Shown here in pieces: positions 26,072-34,370 of a stretch of DNA of 64,000 nucleotides (position 1 is the stretch's first letter; each line of letters begins with the position of its first letter). Made by a program: the position numbers and the translations under genes. A model generated the notes under the pieces. It ran no database searches and was not told where the DNA came from. It saw nothing but the letters and a program-made list of their open reading frames with translations. This DNA comes from Pirellulales bacterium (lineage in GTDB: Bacteria > Planctomycetota > Planctomycetia > Pirellulales > JAEUIK01): the NCBI GenBank assembly GCA_019694435.1, contig JAIBBZ010000003.1, positions 1 to 64,000 of the forward strand, written 5' to 3'.

Positions 26072-27450
26072 TGGCAGACCATGTCCCCGCCAACTTGGAC
26101 CCGTTCTGGGCCTGTCCGCGCTGGTGGCGCTGGACTCTGCTGGCGCTGTCAACCTTGATCCTCTGCTCGTGCAGCGCTCCGCGCGCTCAAGTGACCGGCG
26201 GCCCCCACTTGCCCGAACCGTATGTCGGTCCGGCCCCTGGCCAGGGCGAGACGCCCGTGGAACCTGGCGCATTGGACGACGCGCCGGACGCCGTCGAGTT
26301 GGCTGCGCTTCAGGAACCACTCGATCGCTCGTCGCCCGCGATCGATGTCAACGCGCCGGTTCCGATCGATCCTGCGGCGCCCGGGCAAGCGCTGCCCGGT
26401 CCGCCTGGAGTTGTTTGTCCCGCGCCGGGTTGCGGACCGAACTGCGGACCGCCCGGGTGCCCCTGCGGCGATTGCGGCGAGAGCCCGCGCCCCTTGTCGG
26501 CCTGCGGCTGCCAGTGGCGGCCACCGGGCTTCGGCTGCCCGTGGCCCGAGGACGAATATCTCTGCGACGGCGGCGACGAAAACATACCGGTTACGATCGG
26601 CGCCGATTGGTCGGTCGAAGGCCTCGACGCCGAAGACACCGTGGCTCATTTCGACACGCTTGACGGCGACCGGGTCGTCGAGCCGAGCAACAAGGTGTGC
26701 ATCTACGCGCCGCGGTTTGCCGCCGTGCGCACGGTGACCAACCTGAACGCCAACGAACACATCGCCGGGCCGGTCGGCGTCGAGCAACCCGAACAACTCG
26801 GCCGTCAGGACGAGGTGCAGATCGCCACCACGCGGCTGCAAACTCAGACGCCGCTGCCCCAGAACGGTCTGGGCCGAGCCACGGCCTATGTGACCGACGT
26901 GCAAGACGGCATCGTCGCGCAGACGCTCAAGGCGAAAGCGCTGCAAGACGCTCTGCTGCCCTACGAGGATTTCCTGATCGTCCGTCAGGGGCTTTACAGC
27001 CAGGCCGAAGAAGCCCGACTGGCCGAGGCGCACGACGCGGCCATCACCTGGTCGCACGATCAGGCGGTCCAAGTCATTCTCGACGAACAGAAGGCCGTCG
27101 CAGAAACCCAAGTCGAGCAGGCCGAGACCGTCTATACAGTCGACACTCCGACCGGGGGACGACTGCGGCTGATCAAGGTTGCTTCGACCGATACGGCGCT
27201 GCCGGGCGACATCATCGATTTCACGATCCGCTTCGACAACGTTGGTCCCGCGCCGATCGGCAACGTGACCATTATCGATCACCTGACCACGCGGCTCGAG
27301 TACATGGCCGGCAGCGCGCAGTCGAGCGTCGAGGCCGAGTTCCTGTCCGAGTACAACCGGTCGCAGTCGCTCACGCTGCGGTGGGAGATTATTCAGCCGC
27401 TCGAGCCGGGTCAGGGTGGCCTCGTCCGGTTCAAATGCCGCGTCCGCTAG
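26068..27450 (+). CDS. Lipoprotein with Cys-rich segment and C-terminal DUF11-type domain
   Basis: 460 residues. WWRWTLLALSTLILCSC is a probable lipoprotein signal. Residues 80-170 are rich in Pro, Gly and Cys (CPAPGCGPNCGPPGCPCGDC, then CGCQWRPPGFGCPW), with about a dozen Cys in roughly 60 residues. A Gln/Ala-rich helical part follows, then a DUF11-like repeat: LRLIKVASTDTALPGDIIDF, IRFDNVGPAPIGNVTIIDHL, FKCRVR. DUF11 domains are common in surface proteins. It is translationally coupled to the previous gene and closes the three-gene cluster. Confidence 0.8.
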   Translation: MMADHVPANLDPFWACPRWWRWTLLALSTLILCSCSAPRAQVTGGPHLPEPYVGPAPGQGETPVEPGALDDAPDAVELAALQEPLDRSSPAIDVNAPVPIDPAAPGQALPGPPGVVCPAPGCGPNCGPPGCPCGDCGESPRPLSACGCQWRPPGFGCPWPEDEYLCDGGDENIPVTIGADWSVEGLDAEDTVAHFDTLDGDRVVEPSNKVCIYAPRFAAVRTVTNLNANEHIAGPVGVEQPEQLGRQDEVQIATTRLQTQTPLPQNGLGRATAYVTDVQDGIVAQTLKAKALQDALLPYEDFLIVRQGLYSQAEEARLAEAHDAAITWSHDQAVQVILDEQKAVAETQVEQAETVYTVDTPTGGRLRLIKVASTDTALPGDIIDFTIRFDNVGPAPIGNVTIIDHLTTRLEYMAGSAQSSVEAEFLSEYNRSQSLTLRWEIIQPLEPGQGGLVRFKCRVR

Positions 27451-27505
27451 CGGAACTCTGCGCGGTCGATTCTGCCGACGCTTGCTGGCATGCGGCCGGT
27501 CGCTC

Positions 27506-27535
27506 TTGACGGTCGCCGTGACTGCGAATTAGTCT
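27506..27535 (+). promoter_or_regulatory. Candidate promoter of the phosphohexomutase-like gene
   Basis: TTGACG (27506-27511), an 18-base spacer, and TAGTCT (27530-27535), 47 bases before the ATG. The -35 matches consensus in five positions. A copy of the G-rich word (27542-27554) lies just downstream, in the leader. Confidence 0.4.
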
Positions 27536-27581
27536 CGCCGGCCCCCCTGCCCTGCCCGCCGGAACCGCGGCCGCATCGATC

Positions 27582-28721
27582 ATGGTCCCCTGCGAAACCT
27601 TTCAGTGCCCCGGCGAGCCGGCCACCGTGACCCGCGCAATCCACCTGGCGCGGTTGTCCAACTCGCACGCTGCCTGCCGCGGGTGCGTACATCGCCAAGA
27701 CACGCTGGGCCTGAATGCGGCTCAGCTCCGGCGCCTGGAGCAGCACCGGTCAGAGCAAGGTACGGGCGGCCCCTGGCAACCCGAGGCCTTCGCCGACGAG
27801 TTGGGAAACCGCCTGAATGCGGCCGTCGTGCGCAATGTCGCCATGGCCTTGGCGATCGGTTCGACGGCGTCGTTATTGTCTGCCGCGACGGCGCAGGTGG
27901 TCTTTGCCTGGGACGGTCGCCCCCAAGCCGCCGAGCTACAGCGGGCAGCCGTCGAAGGGCTGCAATTGGCCGGTAGCCGGGTCTTGCACCTGGGCACCGC
28001 CACGGCAGCGCTGCTAGCGCGCGTGCTGAGAGACACGCACTCGCAGGGTGGCGTGCTGCTTGCCAATCAACTCGGACGCCCGCACACGGCGAGCCTTTCG
28101 TTCTGGGGACCAGATGCCCGACCGCTGTCGCGACCGGGTGGCCTCGCTGAGCTCGAGCAACGGGCGCGGTGTCCGGCAGGGCGCGCTGCCCGTCGAGCGT
28201 CACCGGTTCAATATGAAGACGCGGCGCCCGCCTACCTCGATCGGATGCGTCCCGCGTTGCATGCGCTGCGCCCGCTACACATCGTCTGGGGCGTTCGCGA
28301 TCGCGTGATGCGTGCCTGGCTCGAAGGCCTGATGCGCAACACCGCCTGCGAACGCATCGAACTGGCCGACCAACAGTTCTCGCGCAGCGGGTTGGCGCGT
28401 GTCGTGCGCGAGCAGCAGGCCCACCTCGGTGTGTTGTTCGACGGGCTGGGGGAAGGCCTGACCGTCGTCGACGAATTGGGAAACCTGGTCGAGCCGCGAC
28501 GGCTGGCGACCCTTGTTGCCGGCCAGCCGGCGCGCGAATTCCCATCGCCCGGCGGCCGAGAGTCGGCCTGGGGTGCCAGCCAGGGCGAGGCAGCCCCGCT
28601 GGCCGATCAGCAGGGGCGCGTGTGGATCGCGGGGATCGCCGACGGCCTCGAGGTTTTCGTGCGTCTATTGGCCGTCTTGAGCCGCGGCGACACGCCGCTG
28701 TCGCGCGTCGCCAACGGCTGA
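27582..28721 (+). CDS. Phosphohexomutase-like protein with degenerate active site (probable pseudoenzyme)
   Basis: 379 residues. An N-terminal pair of Cys pairs (C4, C9 and C32, C35) could form a zinc site. Residues 108-185 follow domain I of phosphoglucomutase/phosphomannomutase: WDGRPQAAELQRAAVEGLQL, GSRVLHLGTATAALL, then LSFWGPDARPLS. The catalytic loop, normally TASHNP, reads LANQLGRPHTA, so the phosphoserine is gone. Residues 281-303 align with the metal loop, normally DGDxDR, but read FDGLGEGLTVVDELGN. Both key sites are therefore lost. A scaffold or regulatory role is possible. No gene next to it suggests a partner. Confidence 0.6.
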   Translation: MVPCETFQCPGEPATVTRAIHLARLSNSHAACRGCVHRQDTLGLNAAQLRRLEQHRSEQGTGGPWQPEAFADELGNRLNAAVVRNVAMALAIGSTASLLSAATAQVVFAWDGRPQAAELQRAAVEGLQLAGSRVLHLGTATAALLARVLRDTHSQGGVLLANQLGRPHTASLSFWGPDARPLSRPGGLAELEQRARCPAGRAARRASPVQYEDAAPAYLDRMRPALHALRPLHIVWGVRDRVMRAWLEGLMRNTACERIELADQQFSRSGLARVVREQQAHLGVLFDGLGEGLTVVDELGNLVEPRRLATLVAGQPAREFPSPGGRESAWGASQGEAAPLADQQGRVWIAGIADGLEVFVRLLAVLSRGDTPLSRVANG

Positions 28722-28836
28722 TGGCCAGCCGACGGACGGCCCTTTCCCACGGTCTGCGCCCGGTCTACCATGGTGGGTCTTATCCGTCTCGAGGCGGAGC
28801 GTCCCCGTCGTCAGTTCCTCGCCGCACGAGCATTGC

Positions 28837-29949
28837 ATGCGTCACCGTTGGGCCGCCGAGCGTACCCGTCATTTCGACAGCTCCGGGATTCGCAAGGTCT
28901 TCGACCTGGCCGCGCAGATGCGGGACCCGATCAACCTCTCGATCGGGCAGCCGGATTTCGACGTGCCAGACGAGGTGCAAGACGCGGCAATCGAGGCCAT
29001 TCGCAGCCGCAAGAACGGCTATGCCCTGACACAAGGCATGCCCGTGCTGCGCGAACGGCTGCAAGCGCTCGTGGATCGTGAATACGGCCATGCGAACCGC
29101 CGCGTGTTCGTCACCAGCGGCACCAGCGGCGGCCTGGTCCTGGCGATGCTGGCCCTGGTCAACCCGGGTGATGAAGTCATCGTGTTCGATCCGTATTTCG
29201 TCATGTATCCCTCGCTGGTGTCGCTCGTCGGCGCGCAATGCGTGCTGGTCGACACCTATCCCGACTTCCAGATCAACCTCGAGCGCGTCCGCGCGGCGAT
29301 CACCCCGCGCACCAAGCTGATCCTTTGCAACAGCCCGGCCAACCCGACGGGCGTGGTCGCGGCCGAGGCTCAACTGCGCGGCCTGGCCGAGCTGGCCGCC
29401 GAGCGCGATGTGGCCCTGGTGAGCGATGAGATTTACCGCTCGTTCTGTCATGATCCGTTCGTGTCGCCGGCGCGGTTCAACGACCAGACCATCGTCATCG
29501 ACGGCTTCAGCAAGACGTATGCCATGACCGGCTGGCGCGTGGGCTTCGTGCATGGGCCCGCCGAAGTGATCGAAGAGATGGTCAAGCTACAGCAGTTTTC
29601 GTTCGTCTGCGCGCCCCAGCCTTTCCAGTGGGCCGCCGCGCGTGCGCTGGATATCGACATGACGCAGCACACGGCCGACTATCGCCGCAAGCGGGACCTG
29701 ATCGTCGAAGGCCTGAGCGACGATTTTCAACTGGTCACGCCCGGCGGGGCATTCTATGCCTTTCCGCAGGCGCCCTGGGGCACCGGCACTTCGTTCGTCG
29801 CCGAGGCGATCCGCAACGAGTTGTTGATCATCCCCGGCTCGGTCTTCAGCCGCCGCGACACGCATTTCCGAATTTCCTACGCCGTCGCTGATCAACAGTT
29901 GCAGCGCGGCATCGACGTCTTGCGGCGGCTCGCGCGTCAAGGCGGCTAG
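28837..29949 (+). CDS. PLP-dependent aminotransferase, class I/II
   Basis: 370 residues. INLSIGQPDFDVPDEVQDAA and YALTQGMPVLRERL are the fold-type I N-terminal signatures; LILCNSPANPTGVV holds the pyridoxal Asn, VSDEIYRSF the Asp and Tyr, and DGFSKTYAMTGWRVG the Schiff-base Lys. FRISYAV near the end carries the carboxylate-binding Arg. The substrate is probably aspartate, aromatic or alanine type, but cannot be fixed from sequence. It stands alone between unrelated genes. Confidence 0.9.
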   Translation: MRHRWAAERTRHFDSSGIRKVFDLAAQMRDPINLSIGQPDFDVPDEVQDAAIEAIRSRKNGYALTQGMPVLRERLQALVDREYGHANRRVFVTSGTSGGLVLAMLALVNPGDEVIVFDPYFVMYPSLVSLVGAQCVLVDTYPDFQINLERVRAAITPRTKLILCNSPANPTGVVAAEAQLRGLAELAAERDVALVSDEIYRSFCHDPFVSPARFNDQTIVIDGFSKTYAMTGWRVGFVHGPAEVIEEMVKLQQFSFVCAPQPFQWAAARALDIDMTQHTADYRRKRDLIVEGLSDDFQLVTPGGAFYAFPQAPWGTGTSFVAEAIRNELLIIPGSVFSRRDTHFRISYAVADQQLQRGIDVLRRLARQGG

Positions 29950-30009
29950 CCTCGTTCCGGTAGAGGATCGGTAAGCCTCTGCCACGCAATCATTACCCCG
30001 TTACGGTCT

Positions 30010-32208
30010 ATGCAAACCTCCAACGCTGCCGGTACTGCCAACGCCGCTAAGCTGCTGCTCCTTGGTTACTTAACCCTATTCCTCGAGTTGGCGCTCATTC
30101 GATTCTTGCCCAGCAGCGTCTGGAACCTGGGGTTCTTTCCGAATTTCGTCTTGATCTCGGTGTTTGTGGGCTTGGGCGTCGGCTTCGTGTTTCATCACCT
30201 GTTCACGGCCGAGCGTTCGGCCCAGGCGTTCATCGGCGCGGCATGTTTGCTCTGCGTGCTGGTATTTCTCGTCACGCAGTTTCGCCCGCGCGTCCCCGGC
30301 ATCGGGCGTTCGGGCGGTCAGATTGGCCAGGAACTGTTCTTCAGCGCGACGAACGACGATTCGAGTGCGGCGACGTTGTACGTGTTTCCGATGCTGTTTC
30401 CCCTGATCGCGTTGATCTTCGCCATGATTGCGCAGCGCACGGCCAAGGTGTTCAGCGAGTTTCGGCCCCTGACGGCCTACACGCTCGACATCGGCGGCTC
30501 GTGCCTGGGGATCGTGAGCTTCATGGCGATCAGCCAGTTTCAATTACCGGCCTACATCTGGTTCGCGGCACTGGCGCCGATGTTCGCACTGTCGGCGCCG
30601 CGCCTGCTAAGTGGCACGAATATCCTCGCCGTCGCAGCGCTGGTGGGGTGCTCCTTCCTGTCCTGGCAACAAGACCAACGTCTGCTCTATGCCGAGGGCG
30701 AAGAGCACCCGCCACGACCACTGGCCATGGCCTGGTCGCCCTATCAAAAGGTGGAAACAGCCGTCGTCAACGAAGGACAGATGGGCAAGATCCCGTATCT
30801 GTTCGTCAATGGGATCGTGCATCAGAAGATGCAAACCCGGCAACTATTGCTGCACGAGTTCTACCATCAGCCGTACGAGCGACGTCGACAGCTTGGTTTA
30901 CCGCCGTACAAGCGAGTCCTGATTCTCGGAGCCGGCACCGGCAACGACGTTGCCGCCGCCTTGTTGAACGGCGCCGAACAGATCGACGCGGTGGAAATCG
31001 ATCCCGTCATTGCCCGCATGGGGCGCAATTTCCACCCGTTACGCCCATATGCCAGCAAGCGCGTGCGGCTGGTGATTGATGATGGCCGCGCTTTCCTCAC
31101 CCGTGCCCAGGGTCCCTACGACTTGATCGTTTTCGCCGTCACCGATTCGTTGGTGAAGATCAGTCCCACGGCGCAGTTGCGCCTCGAAAATTATCTCTTT
31201 ACCCTGGAGTCGATCACACGGGCCTACGGTCTGTTGTCGCCCGAGGGAGATCTAGTGTTCTACAACTGGTACCGCCAGGAATGGCTGGTAGACAAGATCA
31301 AGTCGATGATCCATACCGCGACGGGCCACTACCCCACGGCGCAGTTTCGCATCGACAACTTCTCGGGGCTCATCACCCCGAAGAATCCGCCTGACGACGA
31401 CATGCCGCTCGACAAGGCCCAAGTCGCGGCACCAGCCGAGCCGGAAATAGCGGCGCTGGCCCAATGGAGCGAACATCCTGACACGCCGCCGAGCGAGACG
31501 GACCTGCCGCCCGCGACCGACGACTGGCCCTTTCTATATCTGCGCAGCCGCGCGATTGCGCCCGTATATCTCGGCGCCATCGCGGGCCTCTTGGTCGTCG
31601 TCACCGGTTTGCTGGTCTTATTGCACAGATTCGAACGCCGGCAGCAATCGGCGCCGATCGGCCCTGCCGGCGTCTGGCTGCGCTTGGCGTTCATGCTGAT
31701 GGGCAGCGCCTTTTTACTGCTGGAAACCAAAGGCGTCATCCAATTCAGCCTGTTGTTCGGGACGACGTGGCTGAACAACTCGCTGGTGTTCTTGGCTGTG
31801 CTTGTCTCGGTGCTTGCCGCAAATTGGACCGCAATGATTTTGCGCAGCCGCGCGTGGCTGCCGCTGCTGTTTGTGCTGCTGCTGGCGTCGTGCTTGCTGA
31901 CGCTCGTTTGGCCTCTGGCCGGGCTGCTGCAAATCGAGGATTGGACCTCGCGGTTCGCCTTGGCAAGCCTGATGACCTATTCGCCCATCTTCTTCGCCAA
32001 CCTGGTGTTCAGCCTCGCGTTTCGCGATCAACCTGCAGCCGAACAACTGTTTGGCTGGAACCTGCTGGGGGCAACCTTCGGAGGCGCGCTCGAGTACCTG
32101 AGCATGATTCTCGGGTGCAACGCCCTAGCCGTGATGGTGGCGGTGCTCTACCTGGGCGTGTTCTGGGCCTTGTGGCGCGCAGGCGGCCCTGCTCCGCAGA
32201 CCACCTGA
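30010..32208 (+). CDS. Membrane protein with internal spermidine-synthase-like domain
   Basis: 732 residues. Six or so N-terminal hydrophobic segments (LLLLGYLTLFLELALIRFLP, FVLISVFVGLGVGFVFHHLF) precede a cytosolic Rossmann domain at about residues 230-450. The SAM-like loop is VLILGAGTGNDVAAALL, with VEIDPVI and RLVIDDGRAFL after it. Seven or more C-terminal hydrophobic segments follow. The polyamine-synthase gatekeeping motif is not clear, so the donor and acceptor are unknown. Similar fused proteins are found in planctomycetes and other environmental bacteria. Its end is shared with a hairpin that spans both convergent stops. Confidence 0.8.
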   Translation: MQTSNAAGTANAAKLLLLGYLTLFLELALIRFLPSSVWNLGFFPNFVLISVFVGLGVGFVFHHLFTAERSAQAFIGAACLLCVLVFLVTQFRPRVPGIGRSGGQIGQELFFSATNDDSSAATLYVFPMLFPLIALIFAMIAQRTAKVFSEFRPLTAYTLDIGGSCLGIVSFMAISQFQLPAYIWFAALAPMFALSAPRLLSGTNILAVAALVGCSFLSWQQDQRLLYAEGEEHPPRPLAMAWSPYQKVETAVVNEGQMGKIPYLFVNGIVHQKMQTRQLLLHEFYHQPYERRRQLGLPPYKRVLILGAGTGNDVAAALLNGAEQIDAVEIDPVIARMGRNFHPLRPYASKRVRLVIDDGRAFLTRAQGPYDLIVFAVTDSLVKISPTAQLRLENYLFTLESITRAYGLLSPEGDLVFYNWYRQEWLVDKIKSMIHTATGHYPTAQFRIDNFSGLITPKNPPDDDMPLDKAQVAAPAEPEIAALAQWSEHPDTPPSETDLPPATDDWPFLYLRSRAIAPVYLGAIAGLLVVVTGLLVLLHRFERRQQSAPIGPAGVWLRLAFMLMGSAFLLLETKGVIQFSLLFGTTWLNNSLVFLAVLVSVLAANWTAMILRSRAWLPLLFVLLLASCLLTLVWPLAGLLQIEDWTSRFALASLMTYSPIFFANLVFSLAFRDQPAAEQLFGWNLLGATFGGALEYLSMILGCNALAVMVAVLYLGVFWALWRAGGPAPQTT

Positions 32209-32247
32209 ACGGGCGCAGCGCTGCTGTTTACAGCGGTGCCGTTCAGG
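32204..32247. terminator. Two-level inverted repeat joining two convergent stop codons
   Basis: CCTGAACGG (32204-32212) and its perfect complement CCGTTCAGG (32239-32247) enclose an inner hairpin CGCTG-CTGTTTA-CAGCG (32219-32235). Both stop codons (TGA 32206-32208, and 32243-32245 on the minus strand) lie in the outer arms. The inner stem is identical to the one at 8838-8854. No U-tract. Probable bidirectional terminator or 3'-end element. Confidence 0.5.
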
Positions 32248-34147
32248 GCGAAGCCGGCATGGGCAGCCGCGCTTCCCACTGGGCGCGCAGGCCAGGCTGT
32301 TTTTCTTCGGCCAATTGCAGTTCGCGTTCGGCCTCTTCCACCCGACCCAGCAGCAGCAGTTGGCCCGCGATATCGACGTGCAGTTCGGCGAGTTTTGGAT
32401 TGAGTTCGACCGCCTTGTAGAACCAATGGAGCGCCGCCTCGGGTCCCTGGGCCGGCCCGGCGATCCGGCCCAGGTAGTACGCGGCGCTCGATTTGATGAC
32501 CCGATCCTCTTCCGTGACGGCGGGGGTCATCATCACCCGCCCCAATTCGCTCAGCGCCGCTTCCTTCTTACCCTGGTTGAATAGGGCCGTCGCGCGGTAC
32601 AGCGCCGCCCTTGGGCCGGGAGCTCGAAACATCAGGTGCGGCACTAGCACCGCCACCGGCAGGATCACCGCCAGGACGTACCACGGCCCCGCAGGGGTAG
32701 GCGGCGGAGCCTCGTCGAGTTCGCCGGCAGGCTGAAACAAGAGCGTCATCCACACGCCACCGATCAACAAGCCGAGCAGCACCAGCGAGGTGCCCAGCGA
32801 ACAGCCGATGAGCGTGCCTCCGTTCACCGCATGGCCGCCGAGCATGATCACCGGAAACCAGAAATCGCCCACCGGGTAGGCCAGGCGCGGATCGATGTGC
32901 GGTTCGATCGCCACTGCCAGGCCGTTGATGAATACCGAAGGCACGGCCAGCCCCAGCAGGATTGGCCAGCCGATGGGATGCGAATCGGGCAGGAATGCAG
33001 CGCCGCTTAGCAGCACAACAAACGGCACCGCGGGCAGCAGGTGGCGCGGGCCGCAGGCGAAGCCGCCGTCGGGCATGTAGTACGACGCATTGAACAGCAC
33101 GAACGCAATCGCAATGGCCAGCGACACGACCCACGGCGCGCGACGCTTGGCCCGGCGCCAGACCGCATCGCAACCCGGCACCGCCAACAGGAGAAACGGC
33201 GACAGGGCAAACAAGCCGCGCGACAGCGACAACGTGATCAATCGCACGGCCGACCAGCGCGGCCAGGTGACGCCGCCGACGCCCTGCTCCATCCCGGTCT
33301 GGAACACTTGATTGACCTCGAACGAGTAGCCGCTGGTTAGCGGTCCGCCGAAGTTGACCGTGTTGTAGCCGGCCAGGGCCAAGGCTGCCGGTACGCCGCC
33401 GACGAGATACCACGCCAAGGGTCCGATCCGCCGCAGGCGCCAGAGCGCGTATCCACCCAGCAGCGCGCCGCCGAGTACGACCGGGTATTCCGTCAGCACG
33501 CCGCAGCCGATGCACAATCCCGCCAGGGCCATGCGACCTGCGCCAGGCAGGAAGTCGACCGGCCGTTCTGGCGCGACGATCAGCACGAAGGCCGCCATCA
33601 GAAACATCGCCGCCAGTTCATGGCCATAGACCAGGCTGCCATAGGGCCAGGCGCACGTGCCGACGACGGCCAGACAGGCCAGCAGCGCCGCAGGCCAGCG
33701 AACTACTCCCAGGCCGCGCAGCGCTAGCCAGACGAGCCACGAGACGACGGCCGCCGGCACGCTCGATACCCAGAGCCGGGTGACGTACCGCGCCAACTGC
33801 TCGTCGAGCGGCTGCATGAAAAAATCGGCCGCCTGCCTGGCCAGCCAATAGACGGGCACTCCCCAGAACGACGCGCCCGGCGCCTTGTCGCAGTAGTAAT
33901 GTCCATTGACCAGCGCCTTGTCGATCGTGCGTTCGTGGTATCGATCGATGGCGAAGGTGTGGTCGTCGACCATCGCCCGGACCAGGGCCATCCGCGTCTC
34001 GCTGTTGGCATACTCCGCGGGATGAAAAAACCACGCGGTCGCCAACAACGACGTCAGGAACACGCAGACGCCGATCTGCGTGTCCAAGGCCGCCGGCTGC
34101 GGAGAGTCCGCGCCGGCCGTCGAAGAATCTGGGGCTGCATCCGACAC
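32243..34147 (-). CDS. GT-C-like multi-spanning membrane protein with C-terminal TPR-like region
   Basis: About 634 residues from GTG 34147 (VSDAAPDSSTAGADSPQ); the start is uncertain. The first loop, HTFAIDRYHERTIDKALVNG followed by HYYCDKAPGASFWGVPVYWL, and about a dozen hydrophobic helices suggest a GT-C glycosyltransferase or dolichyl-phosphate-mannose mannosyltransferase-like fold. The C-terminal 110 residues (ALYRATALFNQGKKEAALSE, HWFYKAVELNPKLAELHVDI) form two or three TPR units. Substrate unknown. It converges with the spermidine-synthase-like gene. Confidence 0.65.
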   Translation of the reverse strand: MSDAAPDSSTAGADSPQPAALDTQIGVCVFLTSLLATAWFFHPAEYANSETRMALVRAMVDDHTFAIDRYHERTIDKALVNGHYYCDKAPGASFWGVPVYWLARQAADFFMQPLDEQLARYVTRLWVSSVPAAVVSWLVWLALRGLGVVRWPAALLACLAVVGTCAWPYGSLVYGHELAAMFLMAAFVLIVAPERPVDFLPGAGRMALAGLCIGCGVLTEYPVVLGGALLGGYALWRLRRIGPLAWYLVGGVPAALALAGYNTVNFGGPLTSGYSFEVNQVFQTGMEQGVGGVTWPRWSAVRLITLSLSRGLFALSPFLLLAVPGCDAVWRRAKRRAPWVVSLAIAIAFVLFNASYYMPDGGFACGPRHLLPAVPFVVLLSGAAFLPDSHPIGWPILLGLAVPSVFINGLAVAIEPHIDPRLAYPVGDFWFPVIMLGGHAVNGGTLIGCSLGTSLVLLGLLIGGVWMTLLFQPAGELDEAPPPTPAGPWYVLAVILPVAVLVPHLMFRAPGPRAALYRATALFNQGKKEAALSELGRVMMTPAVTEEDRVIKSSAAYYLGRIAGPAQGPEAALHWFYKAVELNPKLAELHVDIAGQLLLLGRVEEAERELQLAEEKQPGLRAQWEARLPMPASP

Positions 34148-34370
34148 GGAAGCACTTTGCTGGCACTGCGTACGAGGGGTGAAACAAGCGCCGGGTGCGA
34201 GTATATCATCCGGCCAGCGACGGCGCCGTGCGGCGGGCGCGAATCGCCGCCGCCAACAAGAACGAGCCCGCAGACGGCCCAATGCCGTCCGGGGCTCGGT
34301 TCTTGAATGCGCGGACTGGACCCCCGCTCCGGCGAACCGGTACGGGCTTGAACGTCACGCGCGTGAATTC

